The notes under the pieces are model-generated. The model saw only the letters and a program-made list of their open reading frames with translations. It searched no databases and was not told the DNA's origin. Below are positions 9,848 to 22,900 of a stretch of 64,000 nt of DNA, in pieces. The DNA is from Microbotryum silenes-acaulis. Lineage: Eukaryota > Basidiomycota > Microbotryomycetes > Microbotryales > Microbotryaceae. The DNA lies in the NCBI GenBank assembly GCA_003665825.1, contig QPFY01000010.1, forward strand, positions 1,054,001-1,118,000, in the 5' to 3' direction. Position 1 is the stretch's first letter. Every line of letters begins with the position of its first letter. The position numbers and the translations under genes were made by a program.

Positions 9848-12568
9848 ATGGCCTCATCCTCGGCGACGTCCCACCCAACACCGGCACCCCAGGGCGTGCC
9901 TGGTACAAGTGCTGGCAGTGGATTCAAGCTCAAGTTCAAGCTGGGCGGACTGTCGGCCTCGGCCACTTCGTTCAGCAGCAGCGGCAGTGCCAGCACGAAC
10001 CGAGTCGCGCTCGCGTCCTCGTCGGCGCCGTCGGTCGTACCGTCCCATCCCCATGGCCGTGCCCATGCCCCTGCTGCGAATACGACCCCTGTAGCATCCA
10101 CGTCGACTTTGAGCTCGTACCCTACGGTCTCGGCCGCCGGTCCGTCGATCATCAAACTGACGCAGCCGTCCATCACGCTCGCCCATCACCACCACCACCA
10201 TCGCAAGCCAGCGGCACCCTCCCTCAGCGCACACCCCGTCACAGCCACAGCCACTACCACAGCGACGACCACCACAGCAGAACCCCAGCGGAATAGAGCC
10301 TCGTCCGATGCGTCGGCCTCGACCTCGAGCTCAGAAGCATCGGGCTCATCCGTACCTTCGAGCCCCGTCGTAGAGCGTCCGCGTCCGTCGTCGTCTTTAC
10401 CTCCGATCGCACTCTCCTCGGCGAGACCGGTCATCGTCCGCAAGCCCGAACCGCGCGACCCTGAGGTACAGCACAAGCTCGACAGGGAGTTTCGAGGCGT
10501 CACCAGTGCAAAGTACCGCAAGCTCAAGCGGGCTTACGACGAGGTCGTCGAGGTGAGCGCCCCTTCCCATCTGGCACCGGCACCAACATTCACTGATACC
10601 GATGACAATCGTGCTTAGACGAGAGATCAAGCGCAATACACGCTTCATCGGTCACAAAAGATCATTTCCCGGCTTCAGGACGAGAAGCGGTCCCTGCTCG
10701 ACCGAGTGCAACTGCTCGAACGTGCCGCCGGGATAACTACCTCGCTCGCCCAGCACGCCTCCTCAACCTCCGAGACACCCCTCCTCGACCCGCCGAGTCT
10801 ACCCTCCCTGGCCGACAGACCACGGGAGCTTCCCTTGTTGACAACCGCCACCGACATTACCGATTCATCCTATGCCGACCCCGTCGGACCCAAACTCTTG
10901 CCGTCCGACCTCCCACCGAGGCGCCGCTCCCATCATCTAACGACCCATCTCGCCGCGGAGAAGCTCAAAGAGTCACCCGAGGCGAGGGAAAGGGCCGCCG
11001 CAGTAGCCTCCAAGAACGAGTTTGCCCTCGTGTCACTTTTGGGCGCGCAGGGGGCCGAGATCGCCGAGAATGTGACGAGGGCTCTGAATGGAGAAAAAGT
11101 TGGGGTCGTGCAGGTCGTCGTCGCGGGGCCAGCAACCTCGACATCGACCATCACGACTTCGGGCAAGAGAAAACGCGACGGGCCTTCATCGAACTCGAGA
11201 AAGTCGAGCATGTCCACCGTGCAGCCCAAATCACACGAACACCTCAGCGCTTTGCCGAATCCGTTCGCAGCTGCTGCAGCCACGCCCTTACCGGACCCCA
11301 TCGACCCCTTCCCCCACCTTGTCGGAGCGGACAATGACCTCTTTGACGACTCGATCAACTCGCCTGCCCTGTCTCGGGATGGATTCGGCGCGATCACGGA
11401 CGACGATGACCCCTACGACATCAAGCCTGGGACGCCTTCATCGTCGGCACTGGCCATGCCTGTGCCTGCACCCACAAAGAAAGCTGCGCCGCACAAAAAG
11501 GCAAAGCGACAAAAGGTCTCGGTCGTCACTCCAGGAGTACACACGATCCCTTTCATACCCCGTTATGGCGATGGGCAACCGATCCTCCCCTTGCCATTTG
11601 GGACGATGGTCTTGCGCAATCTTGGCACGGTCGATCATCGTGATGCGTTCCATACGGAGCGGTACATCTTCCCCGTCGGGTACGAGGCATCGCGGAAATA
11701 CCCATCCATGATCGATCCCAAAACAACGGTCGAATACGTCTGCAAGGTCATCGAAGGAGACAACAACGGACCGCAGTTTGAGGTCTACCCCGAGGATCAA
11801 CCCGGCGTCGTCATTACGGGCACGACGGCGACTTCGGCGTGGTCCCAGATCGTCAAAACCGTCAACGTCATTCGTTCACGTAGCCAATCCAATTCGGTCT
11901 CAGGTCCCGATTACTTTGGACTCAGCCACAACCTTGTCAAAGCTTTGGTTCAGGAATTGCCGGGAGCGAACCAGGTCGCGTCGTACATCTGGCAGACTTT
12001 TGTCGAGGATCCGGATCCCGCTTTGGCCGAAGCCAATAAAAAGAGGAACAGGTCGTCCGCCAGTGTCGGACCGATGATGGACGGAGTAGGCTTATCTGGT
12101 CCGGGAGGGTTGAGAAGAAGCACGATGGACGGCATGCCGGGGGACTACGGTCTTTCACCGATGATGTACCCTTCATCCACTGGGTCACCAGGGAACCCGA
12201 GCGTTTTCGATCCGACCCTGCATCAACCGCAGCATTACGGATCCCCCATCCAACATTCATCATCTTCGTTCAATCCCTCGTTGATGCATTCCCATTCAGG
12301 AGCCAACGATCCCTACGCCCTTCCATCCGGTTCACCCTCGGCATCTACATCATCCTACTACGCTCCCGACCCGTACGCGATCCCCCCTTCCTCGTCCAAC
12401 GCATGGGGTGTCGATCCCTCCCTCGATTCGACCTACGGCCATCGATCAAGTCATCATCACCATCTAATGCATCATGATACCTCGCTCGATCCGTCGTTTA
12501 CGACTTCGACTGATTCGCCGTCGTCGTTGAGTCATAATCCTTATGGGTTGCCACCACCGAATTTTTGA
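9848..12568 (+). CDS. FYRN/FYRC-domain nuclear protein (TBRG1-like)
   Basis: Two exons, 9848-10552 and 10619-12568 (66-nt intron, GTGAGC to TTAG), give 884 residues. The N-terminal 220 residues are disordered (Ser/Ala/Thr-rich with an HHHHHH run). A helix spanning the junction (SAKYRKLKRAYDEVVE, then a Gln/Leu/Arg coil) looks like a coiled coil. Around residues 553-690 lie FYRN (LPLPFGTMVLRNLGTVDHR, ERYIFPVGYEASRKY) and FYRC (EYVCKVIEG, GPQFEVYPED, ATSAWSQIV, YFGLSHNLVKALVQELPG). The coiled coil plus FYR pair is the layout of TBRG1-like chromatin proteins, some linked to INO80-type complexes; that link is inference. A basic KKAKRQK segment just before FYRN could be a nuclear localisation signal. 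The tail is Pro/Ser/His-rich. Confidence 0.8.
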
Positions 12569-13399
12569 GCGACGAGGCCGGCGGACGGATAACGGAAATC
12601 ATATTTTTGGCTGGAACGGAACGCAGGATTACGGGATGCTTGCAATACCGATCTTCCGAGAAGGGGAGGTAAAACAGTTCGAGGAGCCTCATTGAAGAGA
12701 AGAGAGTCGTTGAGAGCTTAGGCAGATTCTTAAGCTCCCCCCCCCTGGTTGGACGTCCCCCTCTGAGGGACATTCCAATATTCCCTCTACCCACACAAGA
12801 CTTTCCGTTCCCCCACCCTATACGCTTCTTTAGATCGCCCCCTCCTTCAAGAAACTCAAGCAACCCACTCCACTTCGGCGTTTGCTCTTACCAGGGGATC
12901 TCTCCCCTGAGAAAGACAAACATAACCTTCACCGAGGGATAACAAAAGGAGTGTGGTTTCGGGGGCCGATCATCCATCAGAACAAAGAAAGCGAAGATCA
13001 AAGTACACGCAAGTCTCAGTCTTCGGACCTGGACTTTTTATCGCGTCACTTTTCCAACCCCATCCGCTCTAAAGGGCTCGAATCTCCGTATACGCTTTTT
13101 TATCATTAACGAGTCTTCATTCATTCACATGTATCGGACTTTGTTATGTCGGGCAGTAAGCGATGGGTACATTTTTATTTCTCTCCTTCTCGTGGCATAT
13201 TCTATTCTCCTTCTCGCGAGTCTTCGTGTAGTCCAGGAAAAATTGGGTTGAATGCTTGATTTTGATTGCTCTCTCAAAGAACAGAAGGGCAGAGGGAGCC
13301 CGGACAGACAGAGAGGATGGGCGCGATAGAGAGAAGGGTACTACTACAAGAATCGCTGATACAAAGTAGAGGCAAACTCTTCATTGTTCAAAGAACTGT
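12569..13399. other. Convergent 3' region between the FYR gene and ICL1
   Basis: Both neighbouring genes end here. The sequence is C/T-rich and A/G-rich by turns, with no convincing open frame, and must contain both 3' UTRs and their poly(A) sites. I see no structured element. Confidence 0.5.
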
Positions 13400-15889
13400 T
13401 TAGTGCTTGAACTGCGACTCTGTGACACCGGCACCCATCGCCGCCGTCGACGAAACTCCCCCGGTGACAGTCTTGAGCAAGTTGTCGGCGTAGTCCGCAC
13501 CGGACCACTTTTGATGCGTCAACACGTCGCACCCGATATCGCGTTCTCGGGATTGGATGAGGTTGACGTAGGCCTTCATGCCTTCGTTTGCGAACGCCTT
13601 GGCGAACAGGTCCGAAATGTACGCGTTCGAATGCAGACCGGCGAGCGTGATGAATTGCCACACGAAGCCAAGCTTGCCCAATTCCCAAACGTAACCCTTC
13701 ATATCGTCCTGGTTCAAGCCCGCGGCGGACCAGTTGAACGAGGGGGAAAGGTTGTACGCGAGCCACTTGCCCTTGTGCACGGCGCGGACACCGGCGGCGA
13801 ACTCCTTGGCCTGCGCGAGGATCGGCGACTTGGTCTCCATCCACAGAAGGTCGCAGTAAGGCGCGAAGGCGACAGCTCGGTTGATGGCGCATTGCGTTCC
13901 ACCCTGGTAACGGTAGAATCCCTCACGGGTTCGGGGGGCGTTCCAGTCCCAGTAGATCGAGACGCCGAGTTCGAGTTGGGCCAAAGCGGCCGCCTTGGCG
14001 TGTGCGAGGTGAGCGGCCTTCTTCAAGTAGGCGTCGATTCGGTCTTGCGAGACCCCCTGTTGCTTGGCGGTAGCAGCGACGGCATCGCCGAAGAGCTGCA
14101 GCCTGGCGTTTCGGGTCCAGGTGTCCTCGACCTCCTGCAGCTTGTCGCCGGAAGCTCCGGAGCGCTCGGCGATGTTCATGATAGTGACGAGATCCTCGCC
14201 TTGGTTGACGGTCGCACCGAGGATGAACGCATGGTCACGCTCGTCCACGTTGGACGAAAGTAGCGTAGCGGCCTCGGCATCGGTACGAGCGACGGCAAAG
14301 TTCTCCACGCCCATGATGTCGTACTGCAGTCGGATGGCGATCAATCGGTTGATGTGTTCCGAGATGGGCACGAGCACCTTGCCGGCCATGTGACCGCATT
14401 TTTTTGTTCCGGGCATCTGGTCCTCGATATGGATACCAGCCGCACCCTTTTCGACAAACATCTTGGTCAACTTCATAACGGCGGTCAAACCACCGTGTCC
14501 GGTGTCGGCGTCGGCGACGATGGGTCGGAGGTAGTCGATGTAAGGGGTCTTGGCACGTTCGGCGGCGGAGAGGCCCGAGCGAGCTTCTCGCTGCTTTCGA
14601 TCGTGGAAGAGTTGGGCCATGAACAAGTGCTCGACCTTGTTGGGAACGGTGTTCGAAGGGTAGTCTGTGGAAAAGGAGAAGTGTTGTTCAGACGAGATGA
14701 CACTCCCTTCCATGAGTGGTGTGTAATGACTGACCAGCAAGATCCGGACCGGGCTCGTTACTGGACGAGGCCGTCGAGGAGCATTGCCATCCGGAAACGT
14801 AGACGGTCTCGAGGTATTTGGCCATCTGGGTGACCTGGACGGGGTCAAGACTGTAAAGTGGAGATAGTCACGAAAAATGGTCAGCCTTGTGAGGGGGTGA
14901 GCATTATCTCGAAGACAGATAGCTTGTGAGGCGGGTCGATTGCAGAAAGGGGTGCCCGGATCGCGGAATGAAAGCCACAGATAAACAAGATATGGTAAAG
15001 CCCCGTTCGGAACCGCGGAGACGAATTAGGAAAGGCCATGGAGCTTCGAGCAGGTCGGATCAAGTCGGGATCCTGTCTGCAGCTAACCACGGCAGCTGCG
15101 CAGGAGTGCTGCAGTTATGATCGCATACAATAACCTCAAGCATAGGATACAGCTACTAGCGATAGGCCACGAATAGGCGTTACACTGTCATATAGTGGGT
15201 GCACGCGATGTGGCCGGGTGTCTCCGCGCAGAGTCGAGTGTCCGGAACCCGGGTTCCCCGCTTGCTCGAGCAGCCGGGCGCGGAGAAGGCATTCACGCGC
15301 AAGAAGGCCGACTGCCGAGAGACGCCCGCGCCTTTCCCGAGGCAAAGCAGAAAGACGGGCAGAGAACGACACCGTTTTGCCGAGATCACGAACAAACAAC
15401 ACATCATTCGAGTGTGCAACTCACGCTCCATACGTGTGAGAAGGTTCCCCCTTTGCGGCCTTGGCCTTGAGGAGGTTGTAGAGCTTCTTGCCCTGGGCGT
15501 TGGACGGGTACTCGATCTTGATCGTGCCTCGCTTGGACACGACTTGCTCGGCCGTGTACGGTCGGACCAGACCGTTAAAGCGCTCAGACTGGAAGTGTTC
15601 GAGATGGAATATCTGGTCAGTGTCATTGAATCGCAAAGGATGCCGGCGAATAGTGATCGGTGCGACGCAAGAAACGCCCGCGGACCGAGCATGACCTCCT
15701 GAGCGGCGAACGGCGGCGCAGCGAGCGGCGGGCGGGGCTTGGCTGACAGGCAGGCAGCCCGCTAGCCAGGCGGGTATGACGAGACGAGATGACGACCGAG
15801 AACTGAGAACTGACCTTCCACCATTCCTTGACGGCAGCCACCTCTTGCTGAAACAATTGGTCCTCTTGGGCTTCAAAGGAGGAAGACAT
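13400..15889 (-). CDS. ICL1: Isocitrate lyase
   Basis: Exons 15815-15889, 15425-15588, 14735-14850 and 13400-14664 join in frame to 539 residues, the normal fungal length. The enzyme splits isocitrate into glyoxylate and succinate in the glyoxylate cycle, needed for growth on acetate, ethanol and fatty acids. Visible hallmarks are [15 protein letters not shown], the catalytic K206-K207-C208-G209-H210 signature, [18 protein letters not shown] upstream, and the SPSFNWSA and [11 protein letters not shown] blocks. The first junction restores WWK-SERF and the second [24 protein letters not shown], both invariant in the family. It ends QFKH, so there is no canonical PTS1 signal. The first two introns are unusually long (226 and 574 nt) against the 48-90 nt typical in this window. 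Confidence 0.97.
14851..15424 (-). other. 574-nt intron 2 of ICL1
   Basis: Bounded by GTGAGT at 15424 and TTTACAG at 14851, it separates two exons whose protein products are contiguous in all isocitrate lyases. It is far longer than other introns here and contains a perfect 14-bp palindrome, GGAACCCGGGTTCC (15244-15257), in a GC-rich stretch. No alternative exon fits the protein. Confidence 0.75.
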
Positions 15890-16940
15890 GATACGTGAGG
15901 GTGATGATATGGGGAAAAAGACTTCCGACGGGGTGGGTTTACAGGAATCAGAGCGGGAGCCAAGAGAAGAGAGGCGCCGTTTCGGAGGTTCGAGGTCAGC
16001 GCGACGGCTACGGCCCACAGCGGCCCACAGTCGAGACAGTCGGCCCACGAGAAACCCGTGCTGGTGATTGTCCATGCGCTCGCCTCAATCACGCGCCGAC
16101 CGTTCGCGCGACGGGGCTTGGCCGGCCTCACTCGATGTACCTACTTCAGCCCCAGCTCATACTTCTCGAAGTGCTAATTCTCTTCCGGCTCGTCTTATCA
16201 TTTCACCGTGAAAAGTCTGTTTCACCACCTAAAATGACTTTTACTTGAGCCCACCGAACTTTTTCGGGTCGACCGAGTCAAAGGCAGGCGATCGCCCAGC
16301 AGCTCGAGCTCACGCAACTCGGCAAGAAGGTTGCCGGTGCCCGAGCTCCCGCCCGATCGAGCGCTGACTCCGAGCCTCTGTCCAGTTGCAGCCTCATTAC
16401 AGCCTATCATTCGTACGATTACCGATTAGCCACAAGTCGATCATTTTTTGCGCGGAATTTGTCACACGCGAGAATGCTTTGACTCATCGCTTCGCATCTA
16501 GCCTCGGCGCAAGCTTCACTTGTCCGTCCATCCGTTCAATTTTGCGAGGCGATCGGCACAGACCGGAGTTCGTCCGGGCGCACGGGGTTTGCGGCGGACA
16601 TTACATGACCGGTCTTACCCCATGCATCAACCTCAAGAAAGGAACCACCTATTCAGGAGAGGGTCGGTAGACGCTCCGACTCGTGACCATTTTGAGCTTC
16701 AAGCAGGCCCGTGGGTAAATCGTAAGCTTCTGTCCTTGACCACAGCCTCATCCTTATCGTGGTCAAAAGCTCCACTATCATTGGGTAAGTTTGCGCTTGG
16801 GTTCAAGTCGATAAAATTGCTGTCATACGTGGATTGCAATAGATAAATGCCCAAGAAACACGATAACCGAACACAAAGATTACCAACGGTGGTACAAACA
16901 ATAAACAGCGCGCATTGAAACCACTAAGATGGATTTAGGC
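15890..16940. other. ICL1 upstream region and PLD1 3' flank
   Basis: About 1 kb without a supported gene. Since both neighbours are on the minus strand, the left part next to 15889 is the ICL1 promoter side reading leftward, and the part by 16940 holds the 3' UTR of PLD1. Several short frames exist but lack motifs. No TATA box or repeated regulator site stood out. Confidence 0.5.
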
Positions 16941-19900
16941 CTAATCGTAGATCTGTGACATGGTAGAACGGAGGAGGGCGTTAGTACATATGCACTCACA
17001 GTCGCCCAAACAAAGTCGCAATGCATGGCTACTCACAGAAAGGGGGGGCAGGCGATCTTTGCTGAATCTGCGAGGTTGACGAATTGTGCAACAAAGAGGC
17101 CATCAGCACACGCCCCCCATTATGCAGACCCACCGGACGCTTACAAGAAGTTGCCCCCAGCAGATTCGGCCTCCAGGAATCGAGTTGGGAATACGACTGG
17201 GATAGGGATCGACTTGAGATCAGTCCGTGAACATCCGCAAACAAAGCGCACGCCTTTGAACTCATTCCAGACTCACCCAAACAACCAGACAGTTGATCCA
17301 AGCACTTCTCCATCTGTTCCCTTTCCCATCCTGGGAACCCTTCTTCATGGTCATGCCCCTCACCAGCCAACGTACCCGACCGATCCCTCTTGACCGATGG
17401 ACCGCCGTTATCCGCGGGGCTGGACGTACCCGTGGGACTCGTCGCCGAGTTCCCCGTCGACGCGGCACGATCGCCCCGAGTACTGATCTTATGCATCGTC
17501 TCCTCCTTAGGCGGATCATTCTGACCCTGACCCATGGCTCCTCCACCGGAACCGCCTCCACCCGCGCCGTGCTGCCCCGAATGATGATCGGGATCGGTGT
17601 GAGGCGCTTCGTCACCCGGAGGAACAACATCCTTAGGAGCCTTGTTGTGACGCTCTGCCCAGATCTGTGGGTCCCTCCAGCGCCGTCAGGACGGGCACAT
17701 GTTTGCAAAGTCATTCTGAGACTCACCTGGAACTCTCGGTATTGCTTCCACGTCTGCACCAAGTCATCAGGGACGCATCGGAACACCTTACGATACGCCT
17801 GCGTATTGCGCACAGCCGCTGCAAGCCAGACATCCTTGAAGAAGGAGTCGACGATGGGGTCGCTGAAGCCGAAGGGATCGATTTTTGGAGTGGGGACGGG
17901 GATTGAATAGACGTTGCCGCGTTCCTTAAGGTTGCGCCGCAAGGTTCCGGTAATGGTCGTGCGATTTGCCGCAGCTTCGTTGGCCTTTGCACTCGGGCTT
18001 GCACTCGACGAAGGTGAGGAGGGGGTCGTGGACGATGAGGCTTTCGCGGTGGAGGGGGACGATGACCCGTTCTTGGACGACTCATCACTCAACGAACCGT
18101 TGGCGCCATCCTTGGGTTTGCTATCCGGAGGTGGAGCATCGTCCTGAATTCGAGATTTCCCATCCACGGTCTCCGTCTTGGGTACGACTGGATCCAAGTG
18201 CTTGTGGTGCAACTCGGTCCCCTCTTCCTTGGAGCTGGTAGTCAAGTTCGACTTGCCGTCGTCACCTTCCATAACAGGTTCACGCTCGAACTTGCGAACA
18301 TCGTCGGCCTCGGGACTGCTCATCGTCATCTTCTCGCCCAGGTGCTTCTCGGCGTCATTCGAAGCTTGCTTGGTCTTCGACGCCTTGTCGTCGGATTCGT
18401 TTCGATGTTCGTGCACACCGCTGGCCCCTGGTGGGTTCACCGTCACTCCTTCAGCCCTTTCTCGCTGGTTGGCCGACAGCTTGCCTTCGCGCAGCCCCGA
18501 TTCGGTCTTTTGATCATCGGTGGGTCGCTCCTCGGCCATTACCTTCTCCTCCAATGTCGGAACGACCGTCGAAGCGAACCCTTTGCCGCCCTTCTCGCCC
18601 TGAATAATTTTGTCCGCCGCACTTGTCTCCTCTTCGCGATGCACGGCGCCGTCACTGGCTCCGTCCATCTTGTCAACTACGCCCTTGAGGTGGTTATCGA
18701 CCTTGTCGGCGCCCTTCTGCATCCCGAGCGACACGGTTTCCTTCGCGCCGGAGATGACGCTGCCGGTGTTCTCGCCCATCGTTTTGGCCATGCTCTCCGC
18801 CCAATGGAACGTGTGCCCGACGCGTTGACCACCTTGATCACCCTTTTTCTGCTCATTGTCAGGATCCCACGCTCCGTCGGCTTCTTGGCGACTCGTCTCG
18901 TCATCCGTCTGCTCGAGCAAGTCCTCGTCACCCGCATCCAACTCGTCGACGTCGACACCGAGATGCTCGCGCATGAGGCGCACGCGCATCGTGTGGGCGA
19001 ATCGGCCTACCTTGTACGGCTTACCTCCCATCGTGCCGTCGATCATGTCGGTGTCTCGAATGATGCATGCCAGCTCGGAATCGCGATCGCCTCGCTGAGA
19101 ACGCTCGTTGATGTTCGCCGAGCCAATGATGGCAATTCGGTCGTCGACGATCATGGCCTTGGCATGAATGTAGACCTGGATGATGCGCACTTGAGCATGT
19201 TAGTACGTCCAAAGGAGAGGTCATGCTCGGGTGAACGTGACTCACCGCCTCGGTGGTCAGCATCCCCGAGTTCATCTTGCCCCAGCCTCGAAGGCCAAAG
19301 AATGTGATGTATTCGTCCGGATCGATCCCCTCGCGGCGCAGACGAGCAAAGATCGAGTGCTCGCCTCGGCAGATTGAGCGGTATTGGCACTCCATGATCA
19401 GTCGTACCGATCCAGCATCCGAATGGTCGACAGGGAAAGGATCTGTGCCTCGAACACAGAGTCAGTGACTTTGCCTCTTTATCGACTCTATCATACTAGA
19501 GAGCAACTCACATCCAGGAACAAGAGGAATGATGACGATGGCGCGCCAGGCTGTGCCTTCGCTGTGAGCTCGCAAGATCCGCGAGACGAGCGCGTCACCG
19601 ATCCTGTTCTCGATAATTGTGCCTTCAACTTCAGTCGAGGTGATAAAGAATTGATTTTCTGAGGAAGACAGGCCCGTTCCAGGATCAGCTGAGCTCGCAA
19701 GCGCATGGAGCGGGTTGTCTGCTCACCAATGTAGACGAAATGATCCGAGAGCTGGATGGCTTTGATGTAGGCGTTCTGGATCGAATGCTCAACGTGGGAG
19801 ATACCCATCGACCACGGACCGACAGATCGACAGATCTGCATCTCGCAAGTTCCAGTGATGCGCTGGTCGTGCAGCTCTTTGGGGGTAAAGTCCGGCGCTG

Positions 19901-22900
19901 GGAGAAGGAACGGCATTTTGACGGTATGGTTCTTTGTACGCAGCAGGTAGTTCCACCTGTGCGTTGGAATCCTCGATCATCAGGCTCGAAAAATTCTGAT
20001 AAGAGGCTCCAAGCATGACACGCACCTCTGAATAAAGTGGCGACACAGGTCTCGTGCGGGCTGGCCAATGATCTGCAGCCCAATATCATGCCAAGGCTGA
20101 CGAGGAATCTTGCCTCGATCGTACATGTCTTCTTCGGGCTTGGTCAAGGTGTGGAAGTCGATGACGCGGGAGTTGGAGTAATCCTTGCCCGGCCAGATCT
20201 GTGATCCCGCTCTCGCTTCGGCATCTGCGGACTTGCTCAACTCGGGATCGAACACGACATTCGGTCGCTCATCCGTGAGGACGTGCCCTGAGGTATCCCA
20301 GCGACCGAAGCAGAGATCGAGACCCCCTATGAAGCCGATCGTCTCGTCAATGACACACATCTTCTCGTGCTGTGGAGTGGGTTGGACAAGCCGCGTGTCA
20401 CTATCTGTCAACCGGGAACTAGCGCTCTCAACTGACTCACATGTGACCACAAAAGCGTTCCAGTCGAAGTGTGCGAGGGCGATCGCTGGATGTGCACGTT
20501 CGGATGCAGCCCTCGCAGCCTGCTCTTGGTGTAGTTTGATTCGACGGGGGTGAAGTCGTTCGAGACTTCCTTGTAGACGATCTGGTGCAGGAGGAGAGAC
20601 GGAGCGTCAGAATATGACCCGAGTAGCGCACCATTACCCATGCTGCGGTAACTAACCACAAAGATCTGCACACCTTCTTCCGCCTTCTTCTGCAGCAATC
20701 GGTCCAGGCGCCACTGTTCGTTCTCCGCGGCCGGTCGCCGCATGTAAAGTTCAGGACTGAGCCACCAATCGTGGATGTAGATGCGATGTTTGGCCAACAA
20801 GATCGCTCGGGACAAGCTCCAAAAGTAATCTCGGCCATCGATGAGCCACTGCGCAGACGCGTTGAGTCGGATCGGCGCGAACGAGTCGAAGCGGTTCTTG
20901 CCGGCCCAAATCGTCCTGGCGAGCATCTTTTCAATCGAGGCGATGAACTGATCCTGCTGACGTTCGGTCTTGGCGATCAAACGGAGCTTGCGTTCCGAGG
21001 TGCGGAGGTAGAACGTGTGGTTCGAGGTCTCTTTCAGTTTGTTTAGATCGGAGCCTGCGCCCGTTGTTGAGGGATCATTGGGATCGCCAGCGCCGCGATG
21101 GCCCATTGGCTTCTTCTCCGACGCAACGATATCATCCTGATGCCCATCCGCTTCTTCGGAGGAGTCATTGTTGAAAGTGATGGCGTTGAGACCCTGCCGC
21201 AGGATACGCTTGGGACGCTCGAGCTCGAACGTCGAGTCGACCATGATGACGTCGTAGATCTCGGTCGAGGCTGGATCGTCGACGGCAACAATGAAGCTAT
21301 CGCGCACGATGAACCACTTGGGCTGATGTCGATTGCTGAACGCTAGTGGATGGAAGCCTGGGGCCTTGCGCCTCGACGCTCCTGAAGAAGCGATGGTCTG
21401 TGAGAAGGGTACACACATCAGATATACTAGCCAGCTACTCTGACGGTCCGTGCGCCTCACCAAATAGCCTTGTTTGCCCTGCTCGCCGCCCCGAGTCGCA
21501 AGCGAAAGTGACATGGCCGAGATCTCCAGGAACTTGCATAAGCGATTCGCTCCGGGGCCGAACATCTGTTGGGAAGACAGCGGATTAGGGAGTGCGCTTG
21601 ATCTGTAGTAGAACATGCTTTCGGATCACTCACTGTAGCGCGAATAAGTTTGAGCAAATAGTCCTCCAGTGCCTTCCTCTGCGCCTTGGCAAAGTCAGCC
21701 TTGGCGATCGAGCCACCCCTCTCACTCTTGAGCCAGCTGAGATATGGGATACTCGTCTTGGGGAAAGTCGGGAACTTCTCGATGCCTTGTCGCAAGTTCG
21801 CCACACGGTAGTGGGCGTGTAGGTTGATGAAGTCCTTGAGCTCGCGATAGATGACCCACTTGACCGCAGCGTCGCCATACTCGAGTTCGCAGCGGAAGAC
21901 GGCGTGACGGTCGTGGAACGGGTAGACCGAGTCGGTGATGCGAAGCTTGAGGTAGTTCATGAGAATGGGTATGCGATGCTCGCCTCGTTCATCGCGATCC
22001 ATGACGGCCATTTTGACAATCACCATTGGCAGGATACCCGTCGTCAATTCCTGTGAACAAGCTCAAGGTCGATCGTCAGCGGGATATGAAGTGAGCAAGG
22101 TCAACGATCATCTAAAAACTCACCGCGACAAGTTCATGGCCGGTCAACGTAGCCCCGGCCTGTTGTTTTGGCTGTTTGGTTTCTCCACCTAGTTTCTTTT
22201 TGACGACCCCCCATGCCGACGACTTCCTGGCTCCTTGGCTCGCCTTGGCTTTCCGCGCCTCGGGGTCACCGTCTAGTTCCTCGTTGTCCGCTTCTTCGGC
22301 TTCGGCTTCGGCGGGTGCAGGTCCAGAGCCAGAAGACACACCAAAAAGTTCGGCTGCCCCCTGCCACAGACTTTGCTTGCGGCCACCCAAGGGAGGCGGT
22401 GCAGCGCCGGTCGAGGACGTGCCCGGTTGTTCCTTGCCTTTGTCTGGAACGGTCCCGGCGGCGTGCGGCGATGATTCTTCGGGCAACTCTTGAAAGCGAT
22501 CACGAGCCTCGTCGTGCTGACTATTCATAGTACTGTTCCTTCTGGGACCACTCGCGGCACTCTCAGATCCGGACCGTCGTTTCAAGGCTCTTGCGCCGCG
22601 GGTCATGTCCTCTTCGGTGAAGGCGCCTCGGAACTCGGACTGATCGGACTGGGACGACTTGCCGAGATCTCTGCTCGATCGCTTCCCCTTGCCTGGCGGC
22701 TCTTCATCCTTGGGAGGTATACTCGATTCGAGACTTCCACTTTTGAGAGACTTCTTCTTACTGTTGCCGTTGTCCTGGTCCTCGTCTTCCTCTTCGGCTT
22801 CGGACAACTCCCGAGGACTGTCCGAAACGTAGGCATGACCGTTCGAGGTGGAAGGGTTCCATCTCGAGTCGCGCTTCGAGAAGGAAGGATTACGACTCCT

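Noticed and set aside
13403..14263. 286-codon plus-strand frame opposite ICL1
   Set aside because: It is the mirror of a highly biased GC-rich coding exon; the minus strand encodes an unambiguous isocitrate lyase.
18198..19307. 369-codon plus-strand frame opposite PLD1
   Set aside because: A shadow of the long PLD1 exon carrying the second HKD motif; no domain of its own.
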